Shown: piece by piece, positions 1 to 8,227 of the stretch
How the letters are laid out: each line of letters starts with the position of its first letter
Position numbering within the stretch: the first letter of the stretch is position 1
Source of the DNA: DASRSS01 sp963799045
Lineage (GTDB): Bacteria; Actinomycetota; Actinomycetes; Mycobacteriales; Jatrophihabitantaceae
Direction: 5' to 3'
DNA: 64,000 nt
Assembly (NCBI GenBank): GCA_963799045.1
Contig: CAWCVN010000003.1
Location: 1 to 64,000 of the forward strand
Made by a program: the position numbers and the translations under genes
The notes under the pieces: generated by a model
What the model was told of the DNA's origin: nothing
Databases searched by the model: none
Seen by the model: the letters and a program-made list of their open reading frames with translations, nothing else

Positions 1-91
1 TGCCTACCGCGTACTCCGCGGTAGACATGCCGTGGTCGATCGCACGGCGGATTGCCCGTGCCTGTCGGGTGATTCGTGTCAGAACTGTCAT
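1..91 (-). CDS. DUF4244 family pilin-like protein, 5' part only
   Basis: Reading leftward from an ATG at 89-91 gives about 30 residues before the window ends. A basic N-terminus (RITRQARAIRR) is followed by GMSTAEYAVG, the hallmark of the short DUF4244 membrane proteins (Rv3656c type). These sit in actinobacterial Tad/Flp pilus loci and resemble Flp prepilins. The hydrophobic segment expected after the AEYAVG stretch lies outside the window. In mycobacteria this gene directly follows tadC; here tadC ends at 12577, more than 12 kb away on the same strand. Too short for an automatic caller, but the motif is distinctive. Confidence 0.7.
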   Translation of the reverse strand, partial: MTVLTRITRQARAIRRAIDHGMSTAEYAVG

Positions 92-275
92 GTACTCAGC
101 CAAGCGCGCGGGGCCGGCCCGCGCACCGGCAGCGGAGGATTTGTGGACGACGCGGGTGCGCTGTGGACAACCGGCCGTATTCAGCCGACCGTCGGGTGAC
201 GGGGACCGGCGGCGCCACGCAGACCCGCCGGCAACGGCGTCGCTGCACGATCGGGTGAGCGCACCACTTCGAGCG

Positions 276-1250
276 CTACTGCCCGACCAGGTGGTGCCGC
301 CCGCCGAGGACTCCGACCAGCCCGGCCGCGGCGTAGGCCAGAACCAGCCCGGCGGACGGTCCGACGAGCCAGCCGCGCAGGATCGCCCGCAGCGTGCTGG
401 CATGCACGGTGTGCCTCCCACGGGCGGCACCGGCGCCGGCCATCGCGCCCACGAGCGCCTGGTTCATCGAGGTGAACAGCCCGAACGCGACGGCCACGAG
501 CACGACCGTCGCCTGCACGGACTGCGCCGCGGCGGCCATCGCGCGGTCCACCGTGACGATCTCGAACGCGACGCGGTTCAGCAGCGGACGTCCCCAGGTG
601 AGCACGCCGGCGGCCAGGCCCACGCCACCGATCAGGCCGGCCGTCAGCGGGCCGAACCTGCCAGCGCCCACGAGTGAGCCGGTGGCGTTCGCCACGTCGT
701 TGCCGCCCATCGTGAACGAGGCGAACCCGCCGACCACGACCAGGCCGGCGCCCAACCGGTGCCCGCCGGCGCCGCCGCGCGCCGCCAGGGCGGCGTCCAG
801 GCCACGGGTGAGCAGCAGTCCCGCCAGCGCCGCGACCAGCGGGGCCGCGGCCCATACGATGGCGAGAACGGCGATCGTGGCCCACCGCACGCCGAGGCCC
901 GCGGCCAGCCCCGCCCCGACGACGGCGAACACCAGGATCTGGATGGTCGAGGTGGGCGTCCGCAGCCGGTTGAACAGGCTGGTCAGCCCGAAGGCGACGG
1001 CGAGCACGACCGCGAGTCCCGCCGCCGACAGCCCGGCGCCGGTGAGCAGCCGGTGGCCGACCGTGTGCTCCACGCGGTGGCTGGCGAACGTCGCGCCCAG
1101 CAGTGCGAGCGGCGCCATGATCACCAACGCGGTCCGCGCGGACACCGCGCGCAGCGCATGCGGCATGCCCATGCAGGCACCTGTGTAGTGCGCTCCCATG
1201 CTGTACGCGAAGCCGATCGCGAGCACGACGAGCAGCGCGGTCATGGGCAT
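276..1250 (-). CDS. PiT-family inorganic phosphate transporter
   Basis: An integral membrane protein of about 324 residues with roughly ten hydrophobic segments. The second half carries the PiT hallmark GGNDVANATGSLVGAG, one of the two inverted signature repeats that form the ion and phosphate path. The first half should hold the matching repeat near residue 18, but reads AHYTGACMGMPHALRAV, so the N-D pair is lost. It is probably a low-affinity phosphate (or related anion) symporter, though the degenerate first motif leaves the substrate open. GAGAGG sits 2 nt before the first ATG and 8 nt before a second in-frame ATG (1242-1244), so the true start may be two codons later. No pho regulatory gene is adjacent. 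Confidence 0.75.
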   Translation of the reverse strand: MPMTALLVVLAIGFAYSMGAHYTGACMGMPHALRAVSARTALVIMAPLALLGATFASHRVEHTVGHRLLTGAGLSAAGLAVVLAVAFGLTSLFNRLRTPTSTIQILVFAVVGAGLAAGLGVRWATIAVLAIVWAAAPLVAALAGLLLTRGLDAALAARGGAGGHRLGAGLVVVGGFASFTMGGNDVANATGSLVGAGRFGPLTAGLIGGVGLAAGVLTWGRPLLNRVAFEIVTVDRAMAAAAQSVQATVVLVAVAFGLFTSMNQALVGAMAGAGAARGRHTVHASTLRAILRGWLVGPSAGLVLAYAAAGLVGVLGGRHHLVGQ

Positions 1251-1385
1251 GGCCTCTCGTCATGGTGCCGTGGCGCGGGAATCGGGTCAGTGCGATCGAC
1301 GTCTCACCAGCTCGGGACGATGGTCCCGGTTCGAAAGGATAATTGGACCTGGTTTGATCGGCCTCCGGCGCGGGAACGTCTCGGT

Positions 1386-1673
1386 ATGGCCCGCTTCACC
1401 GGACATCAGAGCAACGAGTGGCACGAGCTGACAGCCCTGCTCGAACCATGGCCGCTCGACGACTCGATCGTGCACACGCCTCGCTTCGAGATCGGTGAAC
1501 GCGCCGATTGTTGCTCGGCGCCGGCGGCTTTCCTCGTCGTGCTGGCACCGCCGGCTTCGTCCTCGCGGCGGGCACACCTGCTGCTGTGCGGGCATCACCG
1601 GCACGCGCACCAGCAGGCGCTGCGCACCGCGGGTGCCAGTGTCTACGACCAGGACGGGGTGCTGGTGGCGTGA
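1386..1673 (+). CDS. small DUF7455-like putative zinc-binding protein
   Basis: A 95-residue soluble protein starting at ATG 1386. The C-terminal half (GERADCCSAP..., then LLLCGHHRHAHQQALRTAGASVYD) matches the pattern of the short actinobacterial DUF7455 proteins: a cysteine knuckle, about 25 residues, then C-G-H-H and an acidic tail. The first knuckle usually reads CxxC; here its first Cys is replaced by Ala (R-A-D-C-C), so metal binding may be weaker or altered. It stands alone between the PiT gene and the ABC operon, and its RBS is weak. The family has no known function. Confidence 0.6.
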   Translation: MARFTGHQSNEWHELTALLEPWPLDDSIVHTPRFEIGERADCCSAPAAFLVVLAPPASSSRRAHLLLCGHHRHAHQQALRTAGASVYDQDGVLVA

Positions 1674-1682
1674 GCCCGTCGG

Positions 1683-1757
1683 TCATGCCACCGCCGACTC
1701 GATCCGCAGCTTGCCGTGCCCGGAGCCCGCGCCGAAACGTTCGTGCGCGGCATGCGG
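1683..1757 (-). pseudogene. C-terminal remnant of a medium-chain dehydrogenase/quinone reductase
   Basis: In the minus frame ending at TGA 1683-1685 about 24 codons read PHAAHERFGAGSGHGKLRIE and then SAVA. This resembles the last turn of zinc-independent MDR alcohol dehydrogenases and quinone oxidoreductases (AHERLxxGxxxGKLVL). Upstream the frame runs into the TetR gene without any further MDR-like sequence. I read it as the tail of a gene lost when the region rearranged. Chance resemblance is possible because the stretch is short. Confidence 0.4.
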
Positions 1758-1761
1758 CCGG

Positions 1762-2352
1762 CTACGGCAGCAGGTCGGGGTCGGTCAGGTACCGCTGGAC
1801 CGTGGGGCCGACCGCAGCGACGAGCGTGTCGACGTCGGCGCTGGCCAGCGGTTCGAGCCCGACGCCGTAGCGGGCCAGGGCGAGGCCGATCAACTGGGTG
1901 CCGGTGAGCTCGGCGCGCAGCTGCGGCCGGGACAGCGCCAGGCGCGAGGTGATGGGCGCCATGGCCTCACGGGTGACGAGGTCACGCAGCATCGCGGCGG
2001 CGCCCGGGTGGGTCAGCGCCGCGCGCAGCAGCGCGAGCATGTGGTCGCGGACGGCCGGCGACTCCCACAGCCCGAGAAAGGTCCGCACGATCGCCTCGCC
2101 GACGTGCTCGAGGTCGGTGAACGCCTCCGCCAGCAGCTCGGCCGCCGGCATCGGGAACTGCACGGCCGCGCGCAGCAGGTCCTCCTTGGTGCCGAAGTAG
2201 TGGTGCACGAGCGCCGCGTCGACGCCGGCCTGCCGGGCGATGGCCCGGATGCTCGCCCGGTCGTAGCCGCGCTCGGCGAACAGCACCCGGGCGGCAGCGA
2301 GGATGGCCTCCCGGTTGCCGGACTCGCCGGGCGGCCGGCCGCGCCGGTTCAC
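1762..2352 (-). CDS. TetR/AcrR family regulator of the adjacent ABC exporter
   Basis: A 196-residue protein starting at GTG 2350-2352, whose GTGA overlaps the stop of the ABC gene upstream. The N-terminal helix-turn-helix is typical TetR: NREAILAAARVLFAERGYDR, then ASIRAIARQAGVDAALVHHYF and GTKEDLL. The C-terminal half matches the TetR_C ligand domains of regulators with a conserved proline/leucine-rich effector pocket. It is the last gene of a four-gene operon (permease, two ATPases, regulator), so it very probably represses its own operon through the palindrome at 5097-5119 and responds to a substrate of the pump. Confidence 0.85.
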   Translation of the reverse strand: MNRRGRPPGESGNREAILAAARVLFAERGYDRASIRAIARQAGVDAALVHHYFGTKEDLLRAAVQFPMPAAELLAEAFTDLEHVGEAIVRTFLGLWESPAVRDHMLALLRAALTHPGAAAMLRDLVTREAMAPITSRLALSRPQLRAELTGTQLIGLALARYGVGLEPLASADVDTLVAAVGPTVQRYLTDPDLLP

Positions 2353-3227
2353 CGGACCCCCGAGGCGGCGAGGAGCTCGACGAAGGCCTCCTCGAAGCTC
2401 GCCGGCACCGTCGCGCACTCCGCGGCGAGCCCGGCGTCGCGCAGCAACCCGGCCACGTGCGCCTCGTCGGCTCCCATGACGTGCAGCGCCCGGCCGTGCA
2501 GGGACGGCCGCAGGCCGGCCGCGTCCAGAACCTGGAAGGCGGCGTCCCAGCGGTCGACGGTGACCTGCAGGGCATCCCGGCCACCGATGATGTCCGCGAG
2601 CGTTCCTGTCACCAGGACACGTCCCGCTGCGAGCACCACGATCCGGTCGCAGTGCTCGACCTCCTCCATGTAGTGGGTGCTGACCAGCACCCCCGCGCCC
2701 CCGCCGGCCTGCGCCCGGATGCCGTCCCACAGCCGGCTGCGGGCCAGCGGGTCGACCCCCGAGGTGGGCTCGTCGAGCACCAGCAGTGACGCGTCGTGGC
2801 TGAGCGACGCGGCGAAGGCCAGCCTGCGCCGCAGCCCGAGCGACAGGTCACGCACCAGGGTGTCGGCCTCGGCGCGCAGGCCCGGGTCGCCGTCGAGCGA
2901 CGCGGGTCGGGTCCGGTAGGCGTCGCCGGCGAAGCGCAGGTTCTCGGCGACCGTCAGGTCCTCGTACAGGCCCAGACCCTGCGGCACGTACGCCACCCGC
3001 CGCCGCACCTCGCGTGACGGCGGTGCGCCGAACAGCTCGACGCGTCCGGCCGTAGGCCGCAGCAGGCCCAGCACCATGCGCATGAACGTCGTCTTGCCGG
3101 CGCCGTTCGCGCCGAGCAACCCGACGACCTCGCCCGGCGCGACGTGCAGGTCGATCGCGTCGTTGGCGGTGAACTCGCCGAACCGGGCGGTCGCACCGAC
3201 GGCGTCGATCATGTTCGCCGTCGCCAT
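2349..3227 (-). CDS. ABC-2 type exporter, ATP-binding subunit (second)
   Basis: A 292-residue nucleotide-binding protein. It has Walker A GANGAGKT near residue 38, a Q-loop (YVPQGLGLYED), a divergent signature (LSLGLRRRLAFAASL in place of LSGGQ), Walker B LLVLDEPTSGVD and the switch His (STHYMEE). A C-terminal extension of about 80 residues is usual for drug-exporter ATPases of the CcmA/YbhF kind. Its ATG overlaps the stop of the upstream ATPase (TGATG). With the other ATPase and the permease it probably forms an asymmetric exporter, equivalent to E. coli YbhF, where two ATPase domains are fused. The altered signature suggests an unequal pair of ATP sites. Confidence 0.85.
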   Translation of the reverse strand: MATANMIDAVGATARFGEFTANDAIDLHVAPGEVVGLLGANGAGKTTFMRMVLGLLRPTAGRVELFGAPPSREVRRRVAYVPQGLGLYEDLTVAENLRFAGDAYRTRPASLDGDPGLRAEADTLVRDLSLGLRRRLAFAASLSHDASLLVLDEPTSGVDPLARSRLWDGIRAQAGGGAGVLVSTHYMEEVEHCDRIVVLAAGRVLVTGTLADIIGGRDALQVTVDRWDAAFQVLDAAGLRPSLHGRALHVMGADEAHVAGLLRDAGLAAECATVPASFEEAFVELLAASGVR

Positions 3228-4030
3228 CACGCGTCCCGTTGCAGCATCGCGACGATCACCGCGTCCTCGAGGTCGGCCGATGCGGACTCGGCACCGCTCG
3301 GCACCGGCTCGTTCGGCGGCAGCCACTCGTGCCACCCGCCACCGCGCCGCCACGAGCGGTCGGATTCCGGCCGGGTACGCCGCGCCACCACCTGTCCCGG
3401 CAGGGCCGCCACGATCTCGTCCGGCCGCCCGGACCCCAGCATCCGGCCGCGGTCGAGCACGAGGACGGTGTTGGCGCGCTCGGCCTCGTCCAGGTACGCG
3501 GTGCTGAACACGACCGCGGCGCCGGAGGCCGCAGCCCGGGTGACCAGCCGACTCAGCTCGGTCCGGCTGACCGGATCCACCCCGGTGCTGGGTTCGTCCA
3601 GCACCAGCAACTGCGGGCGGTGCAGCATCGCGGCGACCAAGCCGAGCTTCTGCCGCATCCCGCCGGACAGGTGCCCGGCGAGCCGGTCCGTGACATCCGC
3701 GAGGCCGGCCGCCTCGAGCAGCTCCGCCTGCCGCTCCGGGTCGTGGCAACGGTAGGCCGACGCCGCGAAGGCCAGGTTCTCGGCGACGGTCAGGTCCGGA
3801 TAGCTTCCGGAGGCCGCGCCGAAGAAGCCCAGCTGGTCGGTCGCCGGCCTGGTGACCGAGCCGCTGTCCGGTCGGGTCAGGCCGGCGAGCACCCGCAGCA
3901 GAGTGCTCTTGCCGGCGCCGTCGCCGCCGACGACGGCGGCCACCTGTCCAGGCACGACCTGCAGGCTCACCGCATCCAACGCGGCCCGCGCCCCGAAGCG
4001 CACGCTCACCTGCGACACGCCCCAGCTCAT
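3227..4030 (-). CDS. ABC-2 type exporter, ATP-binding subunit (first)
   Basis: A 267-residue ATPase. Walker A is GGDGAGKST, the signature is a canonical LSGGMRQKLGL, Walker B is LLVLDEPSTGVDP, and the switch position reads STAYLDEAE: the usual switch-loop His is replaced by Ala. The partner ATPase has the normal His but a poor signature, so each protein supplies what the other lacks, as in asymmetric heterodimeric exporters. Its ATG overlaps the permease stop (ATGA). The C-terminus is rich in Arg and Trp (RSWRRGGGWHEWLPP) and does not look like a standard NBD tail. Confidence 0.85.
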   Translation of the reverse strand: MSWGVSQVSVRFGARAALDAVSLQVVPGQVAAVVGGDGAGKSTLLRVLAGLTRPDSGSVTRPATDQLGFFGAASGSYPDLTVAENLAFAASAYRCHDPERQAELLEAAGLADVTDRLAGHLSGGMRQKLGLVAAMLHRPQLLVLDEPSTGVDPVSRTELSRLVTRAAASGAAVVFSTAYLDEAERANTVLVLDRGRMLGSGRPDEIVAALPGQVVARRTRPESDRSWRRGGGWHEWLPPNEPVPSGAESASADLEDAVIVAMLQRDA

Positions 4031-5079
4031 GAGCCGCTCACCGTTGAGGGGACGTCCGGCTCCTTGATCCGCGGGGCCAGGTCGCGACGGAAGCGCATCA
4101 GCGACGCCGCGAACACCACCGCGCCGAGCACCGCGAGCATGAGCAGTGGGAACCACAGTGCGGGCAGCGGTGCCGCGCGCAGCATCACGCCGCGCGAGAC
4201 GTCGACGAAGTACTTCAACGGGAGCAGGTAGGCGATCCAGCGCACGCCCGCGGCCATCGAGCCGACCGGGAAGATGAACCCCGACAGCAGGATCTGCGGC
4301 AACAGCGTCATCATCGTCAGCTGGATGGCCTGCCCCTGGTTTTCCGACAGCGACGAGATCAGCACGCCGATCGACAGGGTCACGAACAAGAACAGCAACG
4401 CGCCGAGGACGAAGATCGGCACCGACCCGCGGAACGGCACGTGGAACACGGCCAGCCCGAGCACGACCACGACCACCGTGTCGATCGCGGCGATCAGCAG
4501 GTAGGGAGCGACCTTGCCGACGAACACGTCCCGCGGCCGGAACGGCATCACGGCAAGCTGTTCCATCGTCCCCGACTGGCGCTCGCGCACGACGCCGAGC
4601 GCGGTGGCCAGCGTTCCTACGAAGACGAGCAGGATGCCGATGATCCCCGGCACCATCACCGCAGAGGTCTGCAACTTCGGGTTGAACAGCACGGTGACCG
4701 TCACCGGCAGGCGGGACTGCGCCACGGCCTTGGTAACCGCCTGCGCGTCGAACAGGTCGGCGCCGTCCACGAGCAGTTCGGTGGCGCTCGGCGTCGAGCC
4801 GGTGACGACGACGACCGCGTAGTCGCCGGTGCGCAGGTCCGAGACCGCGCCCGCCCGACTCTCGCCGGGCCGCACGCTGGACACGTCGAACAGCGCCGGC
4901 AGCCGGCCGGTCACCTGCTGTGCCTGCGGACCGACCACCTTGGTCGCCACCGAGCCGACGTCGAAGCGCGCCGCGTAACCGAACACCACGAGGAACATCA
5001 GCGGGATCAGCACCATCAGGGCGACCAGGCGCCGGTCCCGGCGCACCTCGCGGAACTCCTTGACGACGATCGCCCACAT
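4027..5079 (-). CDS. ABC-2 type exporter permease (YhhJ/YbhR-like)
   Basis: A 350-residue membrane protein of the ABC2_membrane_3 type. One N-terminal TM segment (LVALMVLIPLMFLVVFGYAA) is followed by an extracytoplasmic domain of about 130 residues and then five TM segments in the C-terminal half, including the conserved RERQSGTMEQL coupling segment. I chose ATG 5077-5079 because GGAGG lies 7 nt upstream; an upstream in-frame ATG at 5127 would put the operator inside the coding region. It is the first gene of the operon and forms the channel with the two ATPases downstream. A second permease gene is absent, so it may act as a homodimer. Confidence 0.85.
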   Translation of the reverse strand: MWAIVVKEFREVRRDRRLVALMVLIPLMFLVVFGYAARFDVGSVATKVVGPQAQQVTGRLPALFDVSSVRPGESRAGAVSDLRTGDYAVVVVTGSTPSATELLVDGADLFDAQAVTKAVAQSRLPVTVTVLFNPKLQTSAVMVPGIIGILLVFVGTLATALGVVRERQSGTMEQLAVMPFRPRDVFVGKVAPYLLIAAIDTVVVVVLGLAVFHVPFRGSVPIFVLGALLFLFVTLSIGVLISSLSENQGQAIQLTMMTLLPQILLSGFIFPVGSMAAGVRWIAYLLPLKYFVDVSRGVMLRAAPLPALWFPLLMLAVLGAVVFAASLMRFRRDLAPRIKEPDVPSTVSGS

Positions 5080-5096
5080 ACCCGCCACCTCCACGA

Positions 5097-5119
5097 AATT
5101 CATCAACTGTTGATGAATT
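5097..5119. promoter_or_regulatory. palindromic TetR operator of the ABC exporter operon
   Basis: A perfect inverted repeat with 11-bp arms (AATTCATCAAC / GTTGATGAATT) around a single central base. It lies 18 bp upstream of the permease start and is strikingly AT-rich against the surrounding DNA. Size and symmetry fit a TetR dimer site, and the operon's last gene encodes a TetR protein. It probably overlaps the operon promoter. Confidence 0.7.
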
Positions 5120-5497
5120 CCTTGCACTATGCAGCGCTCTCGGGCCGCGGCGCAAGGGGTCCAACGGCCCTACTGGACCCGCCGCCGCTTCACTGATCAT
5201 GAGTGCGCAGGTCGGCGCGGCATGGGCACCGACCGCGACGGGGCAGCCGGCCGCCGGTACGGCTGCCCCGCACCTACCCTCGGCGGACCGCTTCGGCCCC
5301 GTCCTGTCGTCGGCCGACCCTGTTGCCCACCGTCCGGCAACCGGGCCGAACCGCCCACGCCGCCATAGCCCGAGCCGGCTCGCTCCCCGATAGCGACGAA
5401 GGGCCCCCGCGCTACGTCCCCAGTCCTCTGGGCGCGGGCGGGCCGTCCCCAGCAGTGTCGAGAGCAACTCGATCGGACTCCGGGCGGAAGGACAGCA
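5120..5497. other. intergenic region between divergent ABC and P-type ATPase operons
   Basis: About 380 bp without a convincing gene; open frames on both strands lack start signals and look like high-GC shadows. The region should hold the promoter of the 5498-10393 operon. I looked for a DosR-type box because the downstream genes resemble DosR-regulated ones, and found only isolated half-sites (GTCCCCAG near 5418 and GTCCCCAG near 5448). Confidence 0.4.
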
Positions 5498-8227
5498 GTG
5501 CCTGTCGCGATGGACAGCAGCGTGCTCAAGGCTCCCCACGCGGAGCCGGCCACTCGCGTGCTCGCCGCACTCGGCAGCAACGAGGAGGGGCTCGGCCCGG
5601 GCGAGGTGGCGGCGCGACTCGCCCGCTGGGGGCGCAACGAGACACCGCAGCCGCGCGGACCGAGCGCATTCGCGATGTTCGCGCGTCAGTTCCGCTCGCC
5701 GCTGATCTACGTGCTTGCGGTGGCAGCCGGTGTCTCCGGCTGGCTTAGCGAATGGGCGGACGCCACGTTCATCGGGCTCGTGCTGGTACTCAACGCCGTG
5801 ATCGGAGCCACGCAGGAGTACCGGGCCGAGCGCAGCGCCCGGGCGCTGCACGAGATGCTGGCTGGGCACGCAGAGGTCATTCGCGACGGCGACGTGAGCG
5901 AGGTGGACGCCGCCGAATTGGTCGCCGGCGATGTTGTGCTGCTGTCCACCGGCAACCGGGTGCCCGCCGATTTGCGCTTGCTCGAAAGCCGGAACCTGCA
6001 GGTCGACGAGTCCTCCCTCACCGGCGAGTCGTTGCCGGTGACCAAGCACGCGCAGGCCGAGCTGCCGATCGATACCTTGACCGCCGATCGCGTCACGATG
6101 GCGCACGCCGGAACGCTCGTGACGCACGGGCGCGCCCGAGGGGTCGTCACAGCCACTGGAGCCCACACGGTGCTCGGCCGACTCGCCGGACAGCTCCAGA
6201 TGCCGTCCCAGGGCGAGCCACCGCTACTCATGCGGATGCGGCACTTCACCTTCGTCGTCGGGGTCGGGGTCGCCGCCGGCGCCGCCATCATGGCTGTGAT
6301 CGAACTGCTCCGCGGCACTGCCTGGCACGAGGTGCTGCTCGTCGCGGTCGCACTCGCCGTCTCCGCGATTCCGGAAGGCCTGCCGGTGGCGCTGACCGTC
6401 GCGCTGTCTGTGGCCACCAACCGCATGGCCAGCAGACACGTCATCGTGCGACGACTGGTCGCGATCGAGAGCCTCGGATCATGCACGGTCATCGCATCCG
6501 ACAAGACCGGGACGTTGACGATGAACCGGCTCACCGTCGGCGAAGTTGCGGTGCCCGGCAGTCCACCTTGGCGCGTCACCGGCACCGGCGACCAGCCGCT
6601 CGGCACGATCATCGTCGAGGGCTGCGACCAGGATTCCGGTTTCGCCGCGACCGAGCGCCTCGCACGCGCGGCAGTCCTGTGCAACGAAGCCACGCTGGCA
6701 CACGAGGGCCACGACTGGGTGCACCACGGTGACGCCGTGGACGTCGCGCTGCTGATGTTCGGTCACAAGCTCGGCATCACCCGCCCGCAGGCACTGGCCG
6801 CGCAGCCGCAGCTGGCTGCGGTCCCGTATGAGCCCGAGCACCGGTATGCGGCGACGCTGCACGCGCTCGGCGGCGGCAGGGCCGAGGTGGTGGTCAAAGG
6901 TGCGCTGGAGAAGGTGCTGACCATGTGCACCACGACGGCGGCCGGCGCCGACAGTGCCCCGAAACCACTCGATCCGGCTGCCGTCACGGCTCAGGCTGAG
7001 TCGATGGCGGCACGTGGACAGCGGGTCCTCGCGATCGCCGTGGGATCGACTGCGCTGCCGCTGCACGACGAGTTCGACCACCACCACCTGCGGCACCTGA
7101 CACTGCTCGGCCTGGTCGGCATGAGCGATCCGCTGCGTCCGGAGGCGTCCGCAGCGGTCGCCGCCTGCCGCGACGCAGGCGTCCACGTGCTCATGATGAC
7201 CGGAGACCACCCGTCCACGGCGATCGCAGTCGGACGGGAGCTCGGCATTGCCGACCAACCGGAGGACGTGATCACCGGCGCCCAGCTGCGTTCGGCAGAG
7301 GATGCCGGACCCGATGCGATCGACGCACTCGTCGGCCGCGCAAGAGTCTTCGCCCGGATCGAGCCCAAGCAGAAGCTACTGATCGTCGAATCGTTGACCA
7401 GGCGCGGCGAGATCGTTGGGGTCACCGGTGACGGCGCCAACGACGCGCCTGCCCTGCACCACTCCCACGTCGGCGTCGCAATGGGACTGTCGGGGACCGA
7501 CGTCGCGCGCGAAGCGGCCGAAGTGGTCCTCACCGACGACAGCTTCGCTTCCGTCGCGGCGGGCGTGCAGGAGGGCCGGGTCGCCTACGCCAACATCCGC
7601 AAGGTGATCACGCTGCTGATCACGACCGGGGTCGGCGAGCTCGTCCTCGTGCTCGGCGCGCTCGCAGCCGGCCTGCCCCTGCCCTTGTTGGCTGTTCAGC
7701 TGCTGTGGCTGAACCTCGTGACCAACGGCATCCAGGATGTCGCGCTGGCATTCGAGCCCAGCGAGGGGGACGAGATGCGGCGACCACCTCGACCCCCCGA
7801 CGAGCCGATCTTCAATCGGTTGATGGTCCAGCGGATCGTGTTGTCCGCACTCGTCATCGGTGGAATCACCCTGCTGACCTACCACTGGCTGATCAACCAG
7901 GGCTGGAGCACCGCGTCTGCTCGCAACAGCGCGGTGCTGCTGATGGTGCTGTTCGAGAACGTGCAGGTGTTCAACGCACGCTCGGAGCTGCGTTCGGTCT
8001 TCACGCAGAACCCGCTTCGGAACCCCCTCCTGATCGGCGGCACGCTTCTCGCGCAGCTCGTGCACATCGCGGCGATGCTGCTGCCGGGCACACAACACCT
8101 GCTCGGCCTCGAGCCGATCAGCCTGTTGCACTGGGCAACGCTGCTCGGCCTGGCACTCGTACTCCTGGTGGTGATAGAGGCGCACAAGGCGCTCTGGCGG
8201 CACGTCTCCGGAAGGGGCCGGTCATGA
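5498..8227 (+). CDS. P2-type cation-transporting ATPase (CtpF/PMA1-like)
   Basis: A 909-residue P-type ATPase, the same length as mycobacterial CtpF (about 905). An N-terminal cation_ATPase_N domain is followed by TM pairs, the actuator loop motif LTGES, the PEGLP motif in TM4, the phosphorylated Asp in SDKTGTLT, the hinge TGDGANDAPAL, and a C-terminal six-TM bundle ending in an LWxNLVTNGxQ-type segment (LLWLNLVTNGIQD). GTG 5498 is preceded by GGAAGGA; an ATG at 5510 is the alternative. Family P2A/P2B members move Ca2+ or other cations. The USP gene follows with an ATGA overlap, the same pairing as Rv1996/ctpF, suggesting a hypoxia or stress role. Confidence 0.9.
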   Translation: MPVAMDSSVLKAPHAEPATRVLAALGSNEEGLGPGEVAARLARWGRNETPQPRGPSAFAMFARQFRSPLIYVLAVAAGVSGWLSEWADATFIGLVLVLNAVIGATQEYRAERSARALHEMLAGHAEVIRDGDVSEVDAAELVAGDVVLLSTGNRVPADLRLLESRNLQVDESSLTGESLPVTKHAQAELPIDTLTADRVTMAHAGTLVTHGRARGVVTATGAHTVLGRLAGQLQMPSQGEPPLLMRMRHFTFVVGVGVAAGAAIMAVIELLRGTAWHEVLLVAVALAVSAIPEGLPVALTVALSVATNRMASRHVIVRRLVAIESLGSCTVIASDKTGTLTMNRLTVGEVAVPGSPPWRVTGTGDQPLGTIIVEGCDQDSGFAATERLARAAVLCNEATLAHEGHDWVHHGDAVDVALLMFGHKLGITRPQALAAQPQLAAVPYEPEHRYAATLHALGGGRAEVVVKGALEKVLTMCTTTAAGADSAPKPLDPAAVTAQAESMAARGQRVLAIAVGSTALPLHDEFDHHHLRHLTLLGLVGMSDPLRPEASAAVAACRDAGVHVLMMTGDHPSTAIAVGRELGIADQPEDVITGAQLRSAEDAGPDAIDALVGRARVFARIEPKQKLLIVESLTRRGEIVGVTGDGANDAPALHHSHVGVAMGLSGTDVAREAAEVVLTDDSFASVAAGVQEGRVAYANIRKVITLLITTGVGELVLVLGALAAGLPLPLLAVQLLWLNLVTNGIQDVALAFEPSEGDEMRRPPRPPDEPIFNRLMVQRIVLSALVIGGITLLTYHWLINQGWSTASARNSAVLLMVLFENVQVFNARSELRSVFTQNPLRNPLLIGGTLLAQLVHIAAMLLPGTQHLLGLEPISLLHWATLLGLALVLLVVIEAHKALWRHVSGRGRS

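Noticed and set aside
140..175. DnaA-box-like TGTGGACAA and TGTGGACGA near position 150, and TTATCCACA near 53929
   Set aside because: Isolated sites without clustering, an AT-rich region or dnaA/dnaN genes; no replication origin is supported.
5120..5497. Possible DosR box before the CtpF-like/USP operon
   Set aside because: Only single GTCCC half-sites are present; no palindrome near GGGACT-N-AGTCCC was found.
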